This document shows, piece by piece, positions 41,684-50,396 of a DNA stretch of 64,000 nt; position 1 is the stretch's first letter, and every line of letters begins with the position of its first letter. Source of the DNA: Anaerolineales bacterium (GTDB taxonomy: Bacteria; Chloroflexota; Anaerolineae; Anaerolineales; JABWBV01); NCBI GenBank assembly GCA_020634875.1, contig JACKAX010000001.1:124001-188000 (forward strand), in the 5' to 3' direction. The notes beneath the pieces were generated by a model, which saw only the letters and a list, made by a program, of their open reading frames with translations, had not been told where the DNA came from and ran no database searches. The position numbers and the translations under genes were made by a program.

Positions 41684-42586
41684 TTAATCTTCCTTCCGCT
41701 CAGATAACACAAAATTTGTGACCGTAAAGATCAACAAGATCAAAACAAAAATGACGGTAATGGCGGCGGAGATGCCCACATTTTGATTGCCAAAACGTTC
41801 GAGCCACAAGTCAAACAACAATACCGTGCTGGACAAACTTGGCCCGCCATCGGTCAATACAAAAATGTGATCCACCGTGCGGAAAGCATCAATAAAGGCA
41901 ATGGTGAAGATAAAAACGGTGGTGCGTTTGAGCAAAGGGAACGTAATCTGCCAGAGAGTTTGCCACCCGTTCGCCCCATCCAATGCCGCGGCTTCGTACA
42001 CATCCGTGGGGAGGTTTTGCAAGCCTGCCAGATAAAAAATCATGTAATACCCAGCATTTTTCCAGATGGCAACGATCATCACCGAGAGGAGGGCCAGGTC
42101 CGGGTTGCCCGTCCAGTTCTGCGCCCCGTCATACCCCAGGAATTGCAGGGCGGTGTTGAAAAGGCCATAATTCGGCGTGAAGAAAAATAGCCAAATGGTC
42201 GCGGCGCTGACCATCGGCAACACCATCGGGTGAAAGAAGGCCAGGCGAAAAAGCCCCGTCAGACGCATTTTGCGGTTGACCAGCAGGGCAAAGAAAAAGC
42301 CGAGAAAAATGCTGATCGGAACTGTGACGATGACATAATAAAACGTGTTGGAAATCGTTTGAAGGAAATAAGGGTCTGTAAATAAATCAATATAGTTTCC
42401 CAACCCTGTAAACGTCGGCTCCCGAAAGCGGGCAATGTTCAAGCGTTGCAGGAAAAAACTCTGGTATACGGACAAAATAACCGGCCAGACTGTAAACACC
42501 GCCACAAAAATAACAGTGGGCAGGAGCAGGCCATAAGGCAAGAGCATGAAGCGTTTTTTGTTTGAGGGCATGGGATGGGTATTCAT
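41684..42586 (-). CDS. Carbohydrate ABC transporter permease (MalF-type)
   Basis: A 300-residue permease with six helices; EAA loop is YEAAALDGANGWQTLWQITF, and it includes LLPTVIFVAVFTVWPVILSVYQ-like first helix. Start at 42586 gives MNTHPMPSNKKRFMLLPYG; an ATG at 42571 is also possible. It lies downstream of two strong hairpins separating it from the substrate-binding gene, which should lower its expression relative to that protein. Confidence 0.92.
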   Translation of the reverse strand: MNTHPMPSNKKRFMLLPYGLLLPTVIFVAVFTVWPVILSVYQSFFLQRLNIARFREPTFTGLGNYIDLFTDPYFLQTISNTFYYVIVTVPISIFLGFFFALLVNRKMRLTGLFRLAFFHPMVLPMVSAATIWLFFFTPNYGLFNTALQFLGYDGAQNWTGNPDLALLSVMIVAIWKNAGYYMIFYLAGLQNLPTDVYEAAALDGANGWQTLWQITFPLLKRTTVFIFTIAFIDAFRTVDHIFVLTDGGPSLSSTVLLFDLWLERFGNQNVGISAAITVIFVLILLIFTVTNFVLSERKED

Positions 42587-42612
42587 CTCAAGTATGTAAG
42601 GTATAGAGGTTT

Positions 42613-42662
42613 CCGAAAAAAGATAGGTGGGGGATGTACATCCCCCACCTATCTTTTTTCGG
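42613..42662 (-). terminator. 50-nt perfect palindrome between binding-protein and permease genes
   Basis: The 25-bp arms run 42613-42637 and 42638-42662 and include AAAAAAGATAGGTGGGGGAT. On either strand the stem ends in a T-run, so it looks like a rho-independent terminator or a strong attenuator. Confidence 0.85.
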
Positions 42663-42680
42663 GATACCCTCGCACCTATC

Positions 42681-42714
42681 AATAATGGGCGTTCCCTGAG
42701 GAACGCCCATTATT
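42681..42714 (-). other. 15-bp stem-loop in the same spacer
   Basis: AATAATGGGCGTTCC (42681-42695) pairs with GGAACGCCCATTATT (42700-42714) around CTGA. With the adjacent palindrome it forms a two-hairpin barrier or 3'-end protection for the binding-protein mRNA. Confidence 0.75.
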
Positions 42715-42780
42715 GTATTCAGATATTTTCATTTTGGCACGGCACATACGATGCGATGCCAACTCAATGAGCGTTATGGG

Positions 42781-44145
42781 TTATTTGCAGAAAGGTTCCA
42801 GGGCGGCTTCGGATTCGGTCTGGGCCGCGTTCATCGCATCGGTAGCACTCATTTCGCCGTTGAAGGCTTTTTGAATGTAGTTGTGGAAAATGGTGCGAAC
42901 TTCGCCCAAATCCTGGATCGCCAGTTCGCCTTCGGCATATTGCAGAGCGTCACGAGCCTGGAGAGCTTGCGGGACATTCGCGACATAGGCTTTCATCGCG
43001 TCGGTGTCATAGGCACTGCTGCGGCTGGCAATGTAGCCGGTTTGGATGCTGAAGTCGGCGGCGAGGTCAGGCGAAGTAATAAATTCGATGAATTTCCAGG
43101 CGGCATCCTGTTGTGCCTGGGGTGCGCCTTTGAGGACGTAGAAGTTACCGCCACCAGGAACGCTGGCGTAAGTGCCCTCGGCTTTTCCGGGGTAGGCCAT
43201 CACGCCGACTTCAAAACTCGCCTGGGACAGGATGCTGGTCAAACTGCCGGTCGTGTGGGCAATCATCGCAACGTTGCCACTGGCGAAGTCGGACGCGTCG
43301 GTGGCCCAGGAAGCCTGCACGCCCGCGGGCATGGCACCGTATTTAGCGGAGAGGTCAATGTAGTACTGCACAGCCTCGATCACTTTGGGGTCATTGAAAG
43401 CGACGTGACAATCATCCGTAAAAATGTTTTGGCCGCTCCCAATCGCCAGGGGCTGGAAGAGCCAGTAGGGCCAGTCCGAGGAGAAGTGCAGACCCCAGTT
43501 CGTCGAATCGCCGTTCGCGACGGTCAACGCCTGCGCGTCTTTCGCCCAGGAATCCCAACTGGTGGGGGGGGTCAGGCCAGCGGCTTTGAACATGTCCACA
43601 TTGTAGTAAAGCACTACTGCACTGCGCTGGAAGGGGATGCTCCACAATTGCCCATCGTAGTAGGAATTGGAGAGGAACGCGGGGAGGAAGTCGTTAATGT
43701 AGGCATCGCCATTATCCATCGCGGCCACATACCCATCCAACGGGGCAATGTAATCGGCGTTGATCAGGTCATACAGACTGGTTGCCAGCAACACGGCCAG
43801 AGCGGGCGGGGTGCCGCCACCGTCAATGGTGGTCTGAATGGCGGTTTGCACATCTGCGTACCCACCGGAAAAGACGGGTTCAACGGTGATGTAGGGATAT
43901 TCAGCCTGGAAAGCTTCGATGTAGCCGTTCAAAATCGCGGCGATGGGGGCATCCACCGCGACGGGGTAGAAAACCTGGATGGTGACAGGCTCGGGGGCGG
44001 GTTCCGCGGTGGGGACTTCGGTCGCGGCGGGCACATCGGTTGCCGCAGGGGGCGCTTCGGTTGCAGCGGGTGAACTACAAGCACCCACCAACAGCATCAA
44101 GAAGATCAAGAGGAATCCGAGCATTCTTTTTGAGGTTTGTAACAT
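42781..44145 (-). CDS. Extracellular solute-binding lipoprotein of a sugar ABC importer
   Basis: A 454-residue family 1 solute-binding protein. Lipobox LLVGAC is followed by a long Ala/Pro/Thr linker rich in ATEVP repeats. The mature protein has VTIQVFYPVAVDAPI, LNGYIEAFQAEYPYITVEPV, VLYYNVDMFKAAGLTPPTSW and AWKFIEFITSPDLAADF, typical of glycerol-3-phosphate/oligosaccharide-binding proteins. It is preceded by a GntR regulator gene and followed by two strong hairpins, then the permeases. Confidence 0.92.
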   Translation of the reverse strand: MLQTSKRMLGFLLIFLMLLVGACSSPAATEAPPAATDVPAATEVPTAEPAPEPVTIQVFYPVAVDAPIAAILNGYIEAFQAEYPYITVEPVFSGGYADVQTAIQTTIDGGGTPPALAVLLATSLYDLINADYIAPLDGYVAAMDNGDAYINDFLPAFLSNSYYDGQLWSIPFQRSAVVLYYNVDMFKAAGLTPPTSWDSWAKDAQALTVANGDSTNWGLHFSSDWPYWLFQPLAIGSGQNIFTDDCHVAFNDPKVIEAVQYYIDLSAKYGAMPAGVQASWATDASDFASGNVAMIAHTTGSLTSILSQASFEVGVMAYPGKAEGTYASVPGGGNFYVLKGAPQAQQDAAWKFIEFITSPDLAADFSIQTGYIASRSSAYDTDAMKAYVANVPQALQARDALQYAEGELAIQDLGEVRTIFHNYIQKAFNGEMSATDAMNAAQTESEAALEPFCK

Positions 44146-44177
44146 TTTGTTTCTCCTATTTTGAAAAAATTTTTTTT

Positions 44178-44906
44178 CTATGTGCGAAGATTTCGCACAA
44201 TATTCATCTCGATAATGTCTGAATTGAAACAGACTTCACTAAGGGTGACGGGTTGATTGTCGGTTGTAAAAATGGTTGACCACACGTTAAGGGCCTGTCC
44301 ACCTTCCGGGAGGTTCAGGTACCGCGAAACTTCGGGGCTAAGGGTGGTAATACGAATGCGGGATTGAATTTGATTGAGGGTAAAACTCCTTGAGGTTGAT
44401 AAAAATTCGACCATGTTGCCATCAAAGGCATTCCAGTCTAAACCTTCCCCTTCCACCAACGGGGCAACGAAATCGTCCACGTAAATTACCGGCCTTTCGT
44501 CCGCGAGGACAAGGCGTTTGATCCGGCGGACGCGCGTGGACGGGGTAATATTCAGCACATCGCCCACGGATGAAGGGACTTCTTCAAAATTCATGGAAAG
44601 GGTTTGAAAACTGGGGATATAGCCACTTTTCCGAATAATTTGGGCAAAGGGCAAAAACTCATTGAGGGGGTCACGGATCACATTAGAACTTGCGACAAAA
44701 GTGCCAATGCCATGCCGCCGTACAATCACGCCCTCTTTCTCTAACAAAATATAGGCTTCCCGCACGGTGTTACGGCTCACCCCAAAGGTCTTTGCCAACG
44801 CCGCTTCCGAGGGCAAAGGATCATTCCGTTTGAGACCACTCTTGGTAATGTAGTCTAGCAAATCGGCTTTTACTTGTTGCAAACGTGTGCTGGATGAAAT
44901 GGGCAT
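44178..44906 (-). CDS. GntR/HutC family regulator (UTRA domain)
   Basis: A 242-residue repressor. N-terminal winged helix (residues ~10-75): LPSEAALAKTFGVSRNTVRE. C-terminal UTRA effector domain (~90-238): TPSTRVRRIKRLVLADERPV and LSPEVSRYLNLPEGGQAL. The ATG at 44906 has a TAGGAA site. A palindromic operator overlaps the start of its own transcript, so it should control itself and the ABC operon, probably responding to a phosphorylated or free sugar. Confidence 0.92.
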   Translation of the reverse strand: MPISSSTRLQQVKADLLDYITKSGLKRNDPLPSEAALAKTFGVSRNTVREAYILLEKEGVIVRRHGIGTFVASSNVIRDPLNEFLPFAQIIRKSGYIPSFQTLSMNFEEVPSSVGDVLNITPSTRVRRIKRLVLADERPVIYVDDFVAPLVEGEGLDWNAFDGNMVEFLSTSRSFTLNQIQSRIRITTLSPEVSRYLNLPEGGQALNVWSTIFTTDNQPVTLSEVCFNSDIIEMNIVRNLRT

Positions 44907-44936
44907 AAATAAATTCCTACGGAAAACCATTTAAAG

Positions 44937-44988
44937 GTTGGACGTCCAACGTCTGTTCACAGTATAGCAACTCAAAATGATTTGTCAA
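44937..44988 (-). promoter_or_regulatory. Promoter and operator of the gntR-ABC operon
   Basis: On the minus strand TTGACA (44988-44983), 16 bp, then TATACT (44966-44961), followed by the perfect palindrome GTTGGACGTCCAAC at 44950-44937, which lies at the transcription start and resembles HutC-type sites. The remaining spacer up to 45207 holds nothing else recognised. Confidence 0.8.
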
Positions 44989-45207
44989 CAGCGAATTTTT
45001 TCAGGCCACAGGAGTAAAAGATGCTTCATTCCCCAGTGGAGAAACAACTTTCAAACGTTTATGTGCCCCCCATTATAAGGACAGGCAGGAGAATTGGTTT
45101 AACAGGTTGTTGTAAAAAGGTTAAGGCTTTAAACAAATTCTGTTAACCGATGCATTCGTGATGATGTGAAAGACTTACATATCCCCGGTCCCAAGGATTT
45201 CCCCAGG

Positions 45208-46317
45208 TTATGCCACATAGGGCGGCCTGCCCGAAATATCATCCCGCTTGGGGGCCTCGGACACGCCCAGGTAGCGGCGCAGTTGCAGGTACATTTCGGA
45301 AATACGGCTGGTACGGGCGGCGTAGCGTTTGTCGCCTTTGCCATAGCTGAAATACACCAACCCCGCCAGACGCAGTTGATTCAGGTGGTGGATCACGGTC
45401 GGGGCGCGGAGGCGTAAGATGGCGGATAATTCCGTGGGGGTGAGGGGTTTTTCTTCGAGGTAGTGCAAAATCCGCAGACGGGTGGGATCCGCGAGGGCTT
45501 TGAGGGCATTGTACAGCGCGTCGGGAACGGCCTCCCCCGGAACGAGGGCGTAGTCCGCCGGACGTCCGCCAAAGACAAACAGGCTTGTTTCCGGGGTCAG
45601 ACGGAAAAACGTAATCAGCGGGGTCAGCCAAAAGGACGGGACCAGCACCAGATTCGGGGTGTGAGGCATCTGGTCAAACCGCACGCCTTCCGAGAGTTCG
45701 GCGAGCAGTTCGGGGAGGGGCAGTTTTTCGGCGAGGGCTTGCGCCTGGGCAATGGTGTCCTGAAGGGCCGGGGCAATCCGGGCCTCTTCCTCAGCAAAAA
45801 ACACTGTGTAATAGGTTTTGAACGCGTCCAACGATTGTTCACCGAAGCTTTCACTATCCGCCCACATATCCAAAATTTTGTTCAGATTATCGGCTTGTTT
45901 GGTGTATCCGCTCTGTTGCCATTGTGCCAAAATCCCTTCCCGATCTTGGGGCAACCACTGCCCCCGGTCTGCGACTTCCAGCAGAATGTTGCTGATGGGC
46001 ACAGGGATTTCGCTGATGTTGGTCAGTGCGGGCAGACGGCCTTTGGCGGGCAGTTCGCGATACGCGTCGAGAATAGTTTCCCCATCGCGCGGGGAGGGCA
46101 GTGAATGCACCCACGGAAACGCCCCCAACATTTCTTCTGCCGCCCCCTCCAGGAATTCCCGCGGCCCCGCGGGGAGCCGCGTCCGCACGCCTTTCGCCCA
46201 CGCCCCGCGCAACCCGAACCGATCCGGGTTGTGGAGAACATGCAAACTTGCGAAAAAGTCGTAGCCGGTGCCCCATTCCCAGTGAAGGGTGGGGGAAGGA
46301 GAGGGGGAAGGTGTCAT
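45208..46317 (-). CDS. ArsR-like winged-helix regulator with large N-terminal domain
   Basis: A 369-residue protein. The C-terminal ~90 residues form an ArsR winged helix: LKALADPTRLRILHYLEEKP, LTPTELSAILRLRAPTVIHH and LRLAGLVYFSYGKGDKRY. The first ~260 residues are an uncharacterised helical domain (WEWGTGYDFFASLHVLHNPD, FKTYYTVFFAEEEARIAPAL), seen in other regulators of the DUF5937-like type. No metal-binding cysteine cluster is visible. It may sense a protein or small molecule. It sits just downstream of an MFS gene and could control it. Confidence 0.82.
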   Translation of the reverse strand: MTPSPSPSPTLHWEWGTGYDFFASLHVLHNPDRFGLRGAWAKGVRTRLPAGPREFLEGAAEEMLGAFPWVHSLPSPRDGETILDAYRELPAKGRLPALTNISEIPVPISNILLEVADRGQWLPQDREGILAQWQQSGYTKQADNLNKILDMWADSESFGEQSLDAFKTYYTVFFAEEEARIAPALQDTIAQAQALAEKLPLPELLAELSEGVRFDQMPHTPNLVLVPSFWLTPLITFFRLTPETSLFVFGGRPADYALVPGEAVPDALYNALKALADPTRLRILHYLEEKPLTPTELSAILRLRAPTVIHHLNQLRLAGLVYFSYGKGDKRYAARTSRISEMYLQLRRYLGVSEAPKRDDISGRPPYVA

Positions 46318-46340
46318 AAGTGTTCGAATGGGTATATAAA

Positions 46341-46388
46341 GTAAACAGGTAAACACGGACATTATACCTGTGTACCTGTTTACCTGTA
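46341..46388. repeat. Family C hairpin repeat (C1; ACAGGTAAACAGG words)
   Basis: GTAAACAGGTA (46341-46351) pairs with TACCTGTTTAC (46373-46383), with further TACCTGTG words. It fills the spacer between the MFS stop (46393) and the ArsR-like gene start. Confidence 0.75.
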
Positions 46389-46392
46389 TTCT

Positions 46393-47757
46393 TTAGGCTG
46401 CACTTGGTTCCATAGCTTCGTCAGTTTCTTGCGCTTCCCCAGCATCATGATCCGGCATTATCGCTTCCACATTTCGCACGGCGGGGAAGGTGAAACCGGC
46501 CAGGGCAATGATCGCACCCAACGCGGCGGTGATCACAAACATCAAACCCATGCCCGCACCTGGCCCTGTCCCGACCAACCAGCCAAACGCCCCCGCGAGG
46601 GCACCGCCCTCTGTCATTGCGGGTTCAAAGACACGATCAGCCAGCGGCCCGGCGGTCAGCATCGCGAGCGGCGCGGAAATCTGGGCGATCAGCCGCCGGG
46701 TGGCAAACACACGCCCCTGCAAATCAGGCTGAACCTTCGCCTGCCAGATTGCTTGATTAGAACCGTTCAGGACAGGAATAATCACCCCTGTCATAAACCC
46801 GCCCATCGCCCACAAATACAAGGATCGTCCGATCCCCATCGGCAGTCCGCCCAACACACTGACGAGGAACATCCCCCCCAAGACGCCATACACGCGGCGT
46901 TTTGGCCCGCCCCACACACTGAGAAGCAACCCGCCGACCACCCCGCCAATGGCGCTGATGGATTGGGTACTCCCCAGGACGAGTTCATTGTTGCCTGTAC
47001 GGGCAAGGATCATCGGCACAGTAAGCGATACCCCCAACATCGCCGTAAGATTGATGAAGAAAAAGATCAACTGTAACCCAAGCAGACTAGGCCGGGCAAA
47101 AATATACTTGAACCCAAACATCGACTCCTGCCACAAATTGCCTTTCGCCGCAGCACCTTCTTTGGATTGTTTCGGCTGTGGAATATGCACGAGCAAAATC
47201 ATAATGATGGCAAAAACAAAGGTGACGATGTCAAACGTCATAATCCCGCCAATCCCAATGAGGCCAATCGCGGCCCCCGCAACAATCGGTGCGAAAATCC
47301 CCGACGCCGACCCTGCCAACCCAATCATTCCGTTCGCCCGTCCGTACTGCTCTTTCGGGATCATTAGCGTGACCGCCGCACTATACGCCGGGAATTGGAA
47401 CGCCCCAAACGCCCCCGCAAACGCGTTCGCCGCGTAAATATGCCAGATTTCCAACCGTCCCATACTGTACAAAATAAACAACGCAATCGTGGACAACCCC
47501 GCGGCAAAATCGCTCGCGATCATCACCAGTTTGCGATCATATCGATCCACAATCGCCCCGGCCAATGGACTGAGCAACACCTGTGGCCCGAACCCGAAAA
47601 ACATCGCTAATGCGAGCGCGGTCGCCTTCCCCGTCGCCTCCCACGCCCAAATGCTAATCGCGAACGTGGTCATCCCGCTCCCCAAAAGGGAAACGAGCTG
47701 CCCAAACCAGATGATGGTGAAGGCGGTCATGCCCATAGGGCGTAGATGTTTAGACAT
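46393..47757 (-). CDS. MFS transporter (DHA3/enterobactin exporter-like)
   Basis: A 454-residue 12-helix MFS protein: FTIIWFGQLVSLLGSGMTTF in helix 1, GAIVDRYDRKLVMIASD in loop 2-3, NAFAGAFGAFQFPAYSAAVT and LQGRVFATRRLIAQISAPLA are typical of macrolide/enterobactin-exporter-like MFS. The start ATG at 47757 shares a base with the preceding DinB stop (TGATG); a GTG codon just upstream is an alternative. The substrate is unknown. Confidence 0.9.
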   Translation of the reverse strand: MSKHLRPMGMTAFTIIWFGQLVSLLGSGMTTFAISIWAWEATGKATALALAMFFGFGPQVLLSPLAGAIVDRYDRKLVMIASDFAAGLSTIALFILYSMGRLEIWHIYAANAFAGAFGAFQFPAYSAAVTLMIPKEQYGRANGMIGLAGSASGIFAPIVAGAAIGLIGIGGIMTFDIVTFVFAIIMILLVHIPQPKQSKEGAAAKGNLWQESMFGFKYIFARPSLLGLQLIFFFINLTAMLGVSLTVPMILARTGNNELVLGSTQSISAIGGVVGGLLLSVWGGPKRRVYGVLGGMFLVSVLGGLPMGIGRSLYLWAMGGFMTGVIIPVLNGSNQAIWQAKVQPDLQGRVFATRRLIAQISAPLAMLTAGPLADRVFEPAMTEGGALAGAFGWLVGTGPGAGMGLMFVITAALGAIIALAGFTFPAVRNVEAIMPDHDAGEAQETDEAMEPSAA

Positions 47758-48335
47758 CACTTATTACGCGCCGCCCCCGCCTGCCGCACCACCTCCGCAA
47801 TCTGTGCCAAATGTGCGTCGTCGTGGCTGAGGCCGAAGGCAAAACGAGCAACAGGATTGATCACCAGGCCCGTTCGTTCTGAAGTAAAGGTGTTATCCAA
47901 ATAAGGCTGATCGGGCCACATATCCAGACTGGCGAGGCGCATCCGGCGGGATTCTTCCAGACGGGCACGGCATTGGGCGATAGTAGTCATCGTCTTCCAA
48001 TGGATTTCTGAACGCGAGCGGCGTTGTTCATATTCGACACCACGCGCCATTTCCGCGGCGAGGAACGCGGTCTCCTCAGAGGAGGCGGTTACATGGACAA
48101 TCAAATGACCGAGATTCCAGGCCAGGTCTTCCTCTTCGGGATTGACGGCATAAGCATCGTGGGCATCCGGGTCAATGGGGGCAAACACCACATCGGCGTC
48201 GGTGCAAGTGGCAATTAGGGAAAGTTGATAATCAATCATCTCGTTAGTGAGAGTGCGAAGATCATCAACCGTCAGTTCTTTGACCAGATCGGTGAAGGAT
48301 ATTTCTTTCTTACGGACAGGGGTAAAGTCAAGCAT
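47757..48335 (-). CDS. DinB family protein
   Basis: A 192-residue DinB-fold protein ([41 protein letters not shown]) with histidines in GHLIVH and DDAHLAQ. GAGGAA precedes the ATG. The gene ends by sharing a base with the MFS start, so the pair may be coupled, hinting at resistance or detoxification linked to efflux (inference). Confidence 0.85.
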   Translation of the reverse strand: MLDFTPVRKKEISFTDLVKELTVDDLRTLTNEMIDYQLSLIATCTDADVVFAPIDPDAHDAYAVNPEEEDLAWNLGHLIVHVTASSEETAFLAAEMARGVEYEQRRSRSEIHWKTMTTIAQCRARLEESRRMRLASLDMWPDQPYLDNTFTSERTGLVINPVARFAFGLSHDDAHLAQIAEVVRQAGAARNK

Positions 48336-48344
48336 GCGTGTTCC

Positions 48345-49241
48345 TCAAGATAGGATTTTTTGAAGGGCAACATCCAGCGCGTCAACCGCTGGGACCTGAA
48401 TGTGTGGTTCTACGCCTACACCCTCCCAATTCGTTCCGGTGACGGGATTGATGGCGCGTGCGTTGGGGATCAAAATCAGGAAGTGGGGGTTGACCAACCG
48501 TTGGAAATCTACGGGGTGTGCGCCACCCCCAGTTGTCTCGCCAATAATCGTCGCGCGCTGGAGATTACTCAGGTTATAAGCAAATTCTTCCGCCCCGGAA
48601 AACGTCTTGCGGCTTGTGAGCAAATAAACCGGTTTATCCAGATAGCGCGGGGATGGAAGGTCAGGCGTCGTGAAGAATTGCTCTGTGCGGTCTTCGGGAC
48701 GGGTATAAATCGAATTGAGATGGATGACCGGTTCCGCCGGGAAAAAGTAACTGCACAGAAGAGCCACCGTATCCGCACTGCCCCCACCGTTATGACGAAG
48801 ATCAATCACCAGGGCTTGTGTATCTGCTAACAAGGCCATTGCTGCGGCAAGTTTAGGGCTGGCCCATTCCAAAGGTGCGAAACCGCGTAGGTCAAGATAC
48901 CCAATGTTGTTTTCAAGAATCTCCACGCGGGTGAAACCAAAATTTTCGGCAGCAGCTTCCTCGCGCATTTTTTCAACAGTTTCAGGGCTAAGGTGCCCAT
49001 CTTCCTCAGGCACAGGAAATGGCTCTTCCCGAAAGCGGACCTGCAAATGTTTGTCGTGGCTGACCGCTTGCAAATTCACGGTCAAGGCGTTCGCCAACAT
49101 GCCGTCTGCAAGCCCTTCAAAGATAATTTGCCTTGCCCGTAAACTCGCGATCATTTCAGCCGCGACATCGGGGAACACGTAATTGTCTGACAGGCGGGTG
49201 AGAATATCTTCAAACAGTTCACTTTGTTCATTCGGGGTCAT
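48345..49241 (-). CDS. S41 family peptidase (tail-specific protease-like)
   Basis: A 298-residue peptidase of the S41/interphotoreceptor retinoid-binding-like branch. Domain features are NIGYLDLRGFAPLEWA, ALVIDLRHNGGGSADTVALL, and the nucleophile region LLTSRKTFSGAEEFAYNL, followed by ATIIGETTGGGAHPVD. No signal peptide or PDZ domain is seen, so it is probably cytoplasmic. It overlaps the upstream alpha/beta hydrolase gene by 4 bp. Confidence 0.87.
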   Translation of the reverse strand: MTPNEQSELFEDILTRLSDNYVFPDVAAEMIASLRARQIIFEGLADGMLANALTVNLQAVSHDKHLQVRFREEPFPVPEEDGHLSPETVEKMREEAAAENFGFTRVEILENNIGYLDLRGFAPLEWASPKLAAAMALLADTQALVIDLRHNGGGSADTVALLCSYFFPAEPVIHLNSIYTRPEDRTEQFFTTPDLPSPRYLDKPVYLLTSRKTFSGAEEFAYNLSNLQRATIIGETTGGGAHPVDFQRLVNPHFLILIPNARAINPVTGTNWEGVGVEPHIQVPAVDALDVALQKILS

Positions 49242-50014
49242 TTCAAAAACTCCTGCACAAGGGGGAGAACCAGATCAATCTCCGAAAATTCATCCAGGTG
49301 AGTCAGCCCATCAAAAACCTGTACCTGCACGCCCGCCGCTTTGATCGCGTCCATCTCGTCCATAATAAGGTTCTGATAGGCTTCACCTTCCGAGCCGACG
49401 AGCAAAAGCGTTGGGCAACGGAGATCGGTGGGGGCAACATCCGGCCATGTGACCATGCCCTGAAAAACAGCGATCCAACGCGGAAGGTGGATTTCGGCAA
49501 GGTTTTCTCGATCTTCTTCGGAGAGCGATGCCAGGTCTAACGTGCCCTCTCGTTGAGCGGACAGAATCGGTGCCCATTTTTCAACCGTTTCGCGGATACT
49601 GCGTCCCCAGGTGCCGGGGGTGGCCGACCCGAAGGGAATCCCCCCCATGACAAACCGGGTGACACGTTCGGAACGGGATGCCAGATACCGGCCCACGTTT
49701 GCCCCATACGAAAACCCCCACAGGGCGAACTGATCCACCCCACACGCATCCGCCACCGCCAATACATCTTCGAGCAGCCGTTTGATAACGTAAGCCCCTT
49801 CGTGATCGGGCATCCCACTTTCCCCGTTGCCGCGCAGGTCTATGGTGATGACTTGAAAGTCACCGGACAGCCGCGCTACGTACCCAGCGTTGACCCAGTC
49901 CTGTTTTGACTGCCCTCCCCCGTGCAGGAGAATGAGCGGGGCGCCGGAGCCGGTCACCCGGTAGGCGATCTGTGTTCCGTCGGGGGAGGAGATAAAGTGG
50001 GTGTTAGAGGACAC
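49238..50014 (-). CDS. Alpha/beta hydrolase
   Basis: A 258-residue hydrolase: GSGAPLILLHGGGQSKQDW oxyanion loop, nucleophile GFSYGANVGRYLAS, aspartate probably in LLVGSEGEAYQN, histidine in GLTHLDEFSE. A GTG start at 50014 is preferred, giving a small overlap with the upstream Cys-rich gene; a long reading from 50134 adds an unlikely arginine-rich N-terminus. Substrate unknown. Confidence 0.83.
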   Translation of the reverse strand: MSSNTHFISSPDGTQIAYRVTGSGAPLILLHGGGQSKQDWVNAGYVARLSGDFQVITIDLRGNGESGMPDHEGAYVIKRLLEDVLAVADACGVDQFALWGFSYGANVGRYLASRSERVTRFVMGGIPFGSATPGTWGRSIRETVEKWAPILSAQREGTLDLASLSEEDRENLAEIHLPRWIAVFQGMVTWPDVAPTDLRCPTLLLVGSEGEAYQNLIMDEMDAIKAAGVQVQVFDGLTHLDEFSEIDLVLPLVQEFLK

Positions 50015-50312
50015 AGCGCAGGCGGGGTTGGGTTTGGAAGATGGGGGCGATGTCCCGCGTATAGGCAGGGAGGATTTTCTGGATGAGGTTCGTCGCGTCC
50101 GGGGGTTGGATACCTTCGGCATGGGCAATTTCATGCACGCGCAGGCACATCTCTTCGGAGAGGATGAATTCTTTTTGCAATTGGAGGGCAGCGTTTTGGC
50201 AACCGGCTTCGTGGCAGGTGCCTTCGATCACGTGGTGAATGGGACACCCCGTGAGGCGTTCCAACTCCGCGCGGCGCGCTTGTTCAAAGGGGGTAGGAAG
50301 AAGAGGAGGCAT
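50004..50312 (-). CDS. Small cysteine-rich protein of unknown function
   Basis: A 102-residue protein with four cysteines and several histidines (LTGCPIHHVIEGTCHEAGCQ, EEMCLRVHEIAH), which could bind metal. No family is recognised. It is followed in the same direction by an alpha/beta hydrolase gene overlapping by about 11 bp. A ribosome binding site is not obvious, so the gene call is moderate. Confidence 0.5.
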   Translation of the reverse strand: MPPLLPTPFEQARRAELERLTGCPIHHVIEGTCHEAGCQNAALQLQKEFILSEEMCLRVHEIAHAEGIQPPDATNLIQKILPAYTRDIAPIFQTQPRLRCVL

Positions 50313-50338
50313 AGATTAATAGGGAGGCAAGTTTTGAA

Positions 50339-50396
50339 TTCGTATTGCGTAACATGAATGATGGACTACGAAATACGCAATACGGACTACGCAACA
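50339..50396. repeat. Family B hairpin repeat (B1; CGTATTGCGTA words)
   Basis: CGTATTGCGTA (50341-50351) pairs with TACGCAATACG (50374-50384). On the minus strand the repeat word TTGCGTAG encodes the last residue and stop of the aldo/keto reductase. Confidence 0.75.

Noticed and set aside
42751..44073. 440-residue plus-strand frame over the solute-binding gene
   Set aside because: Low-complexity glycine/valine-rich translation, opposite to a typical binding protein.
50004..50134. Longer hydrolase reading from 50134
   Set aside because: The extension is arginine/proline-rich and overlaps the upstream gene; GTG at 50014 fits better.
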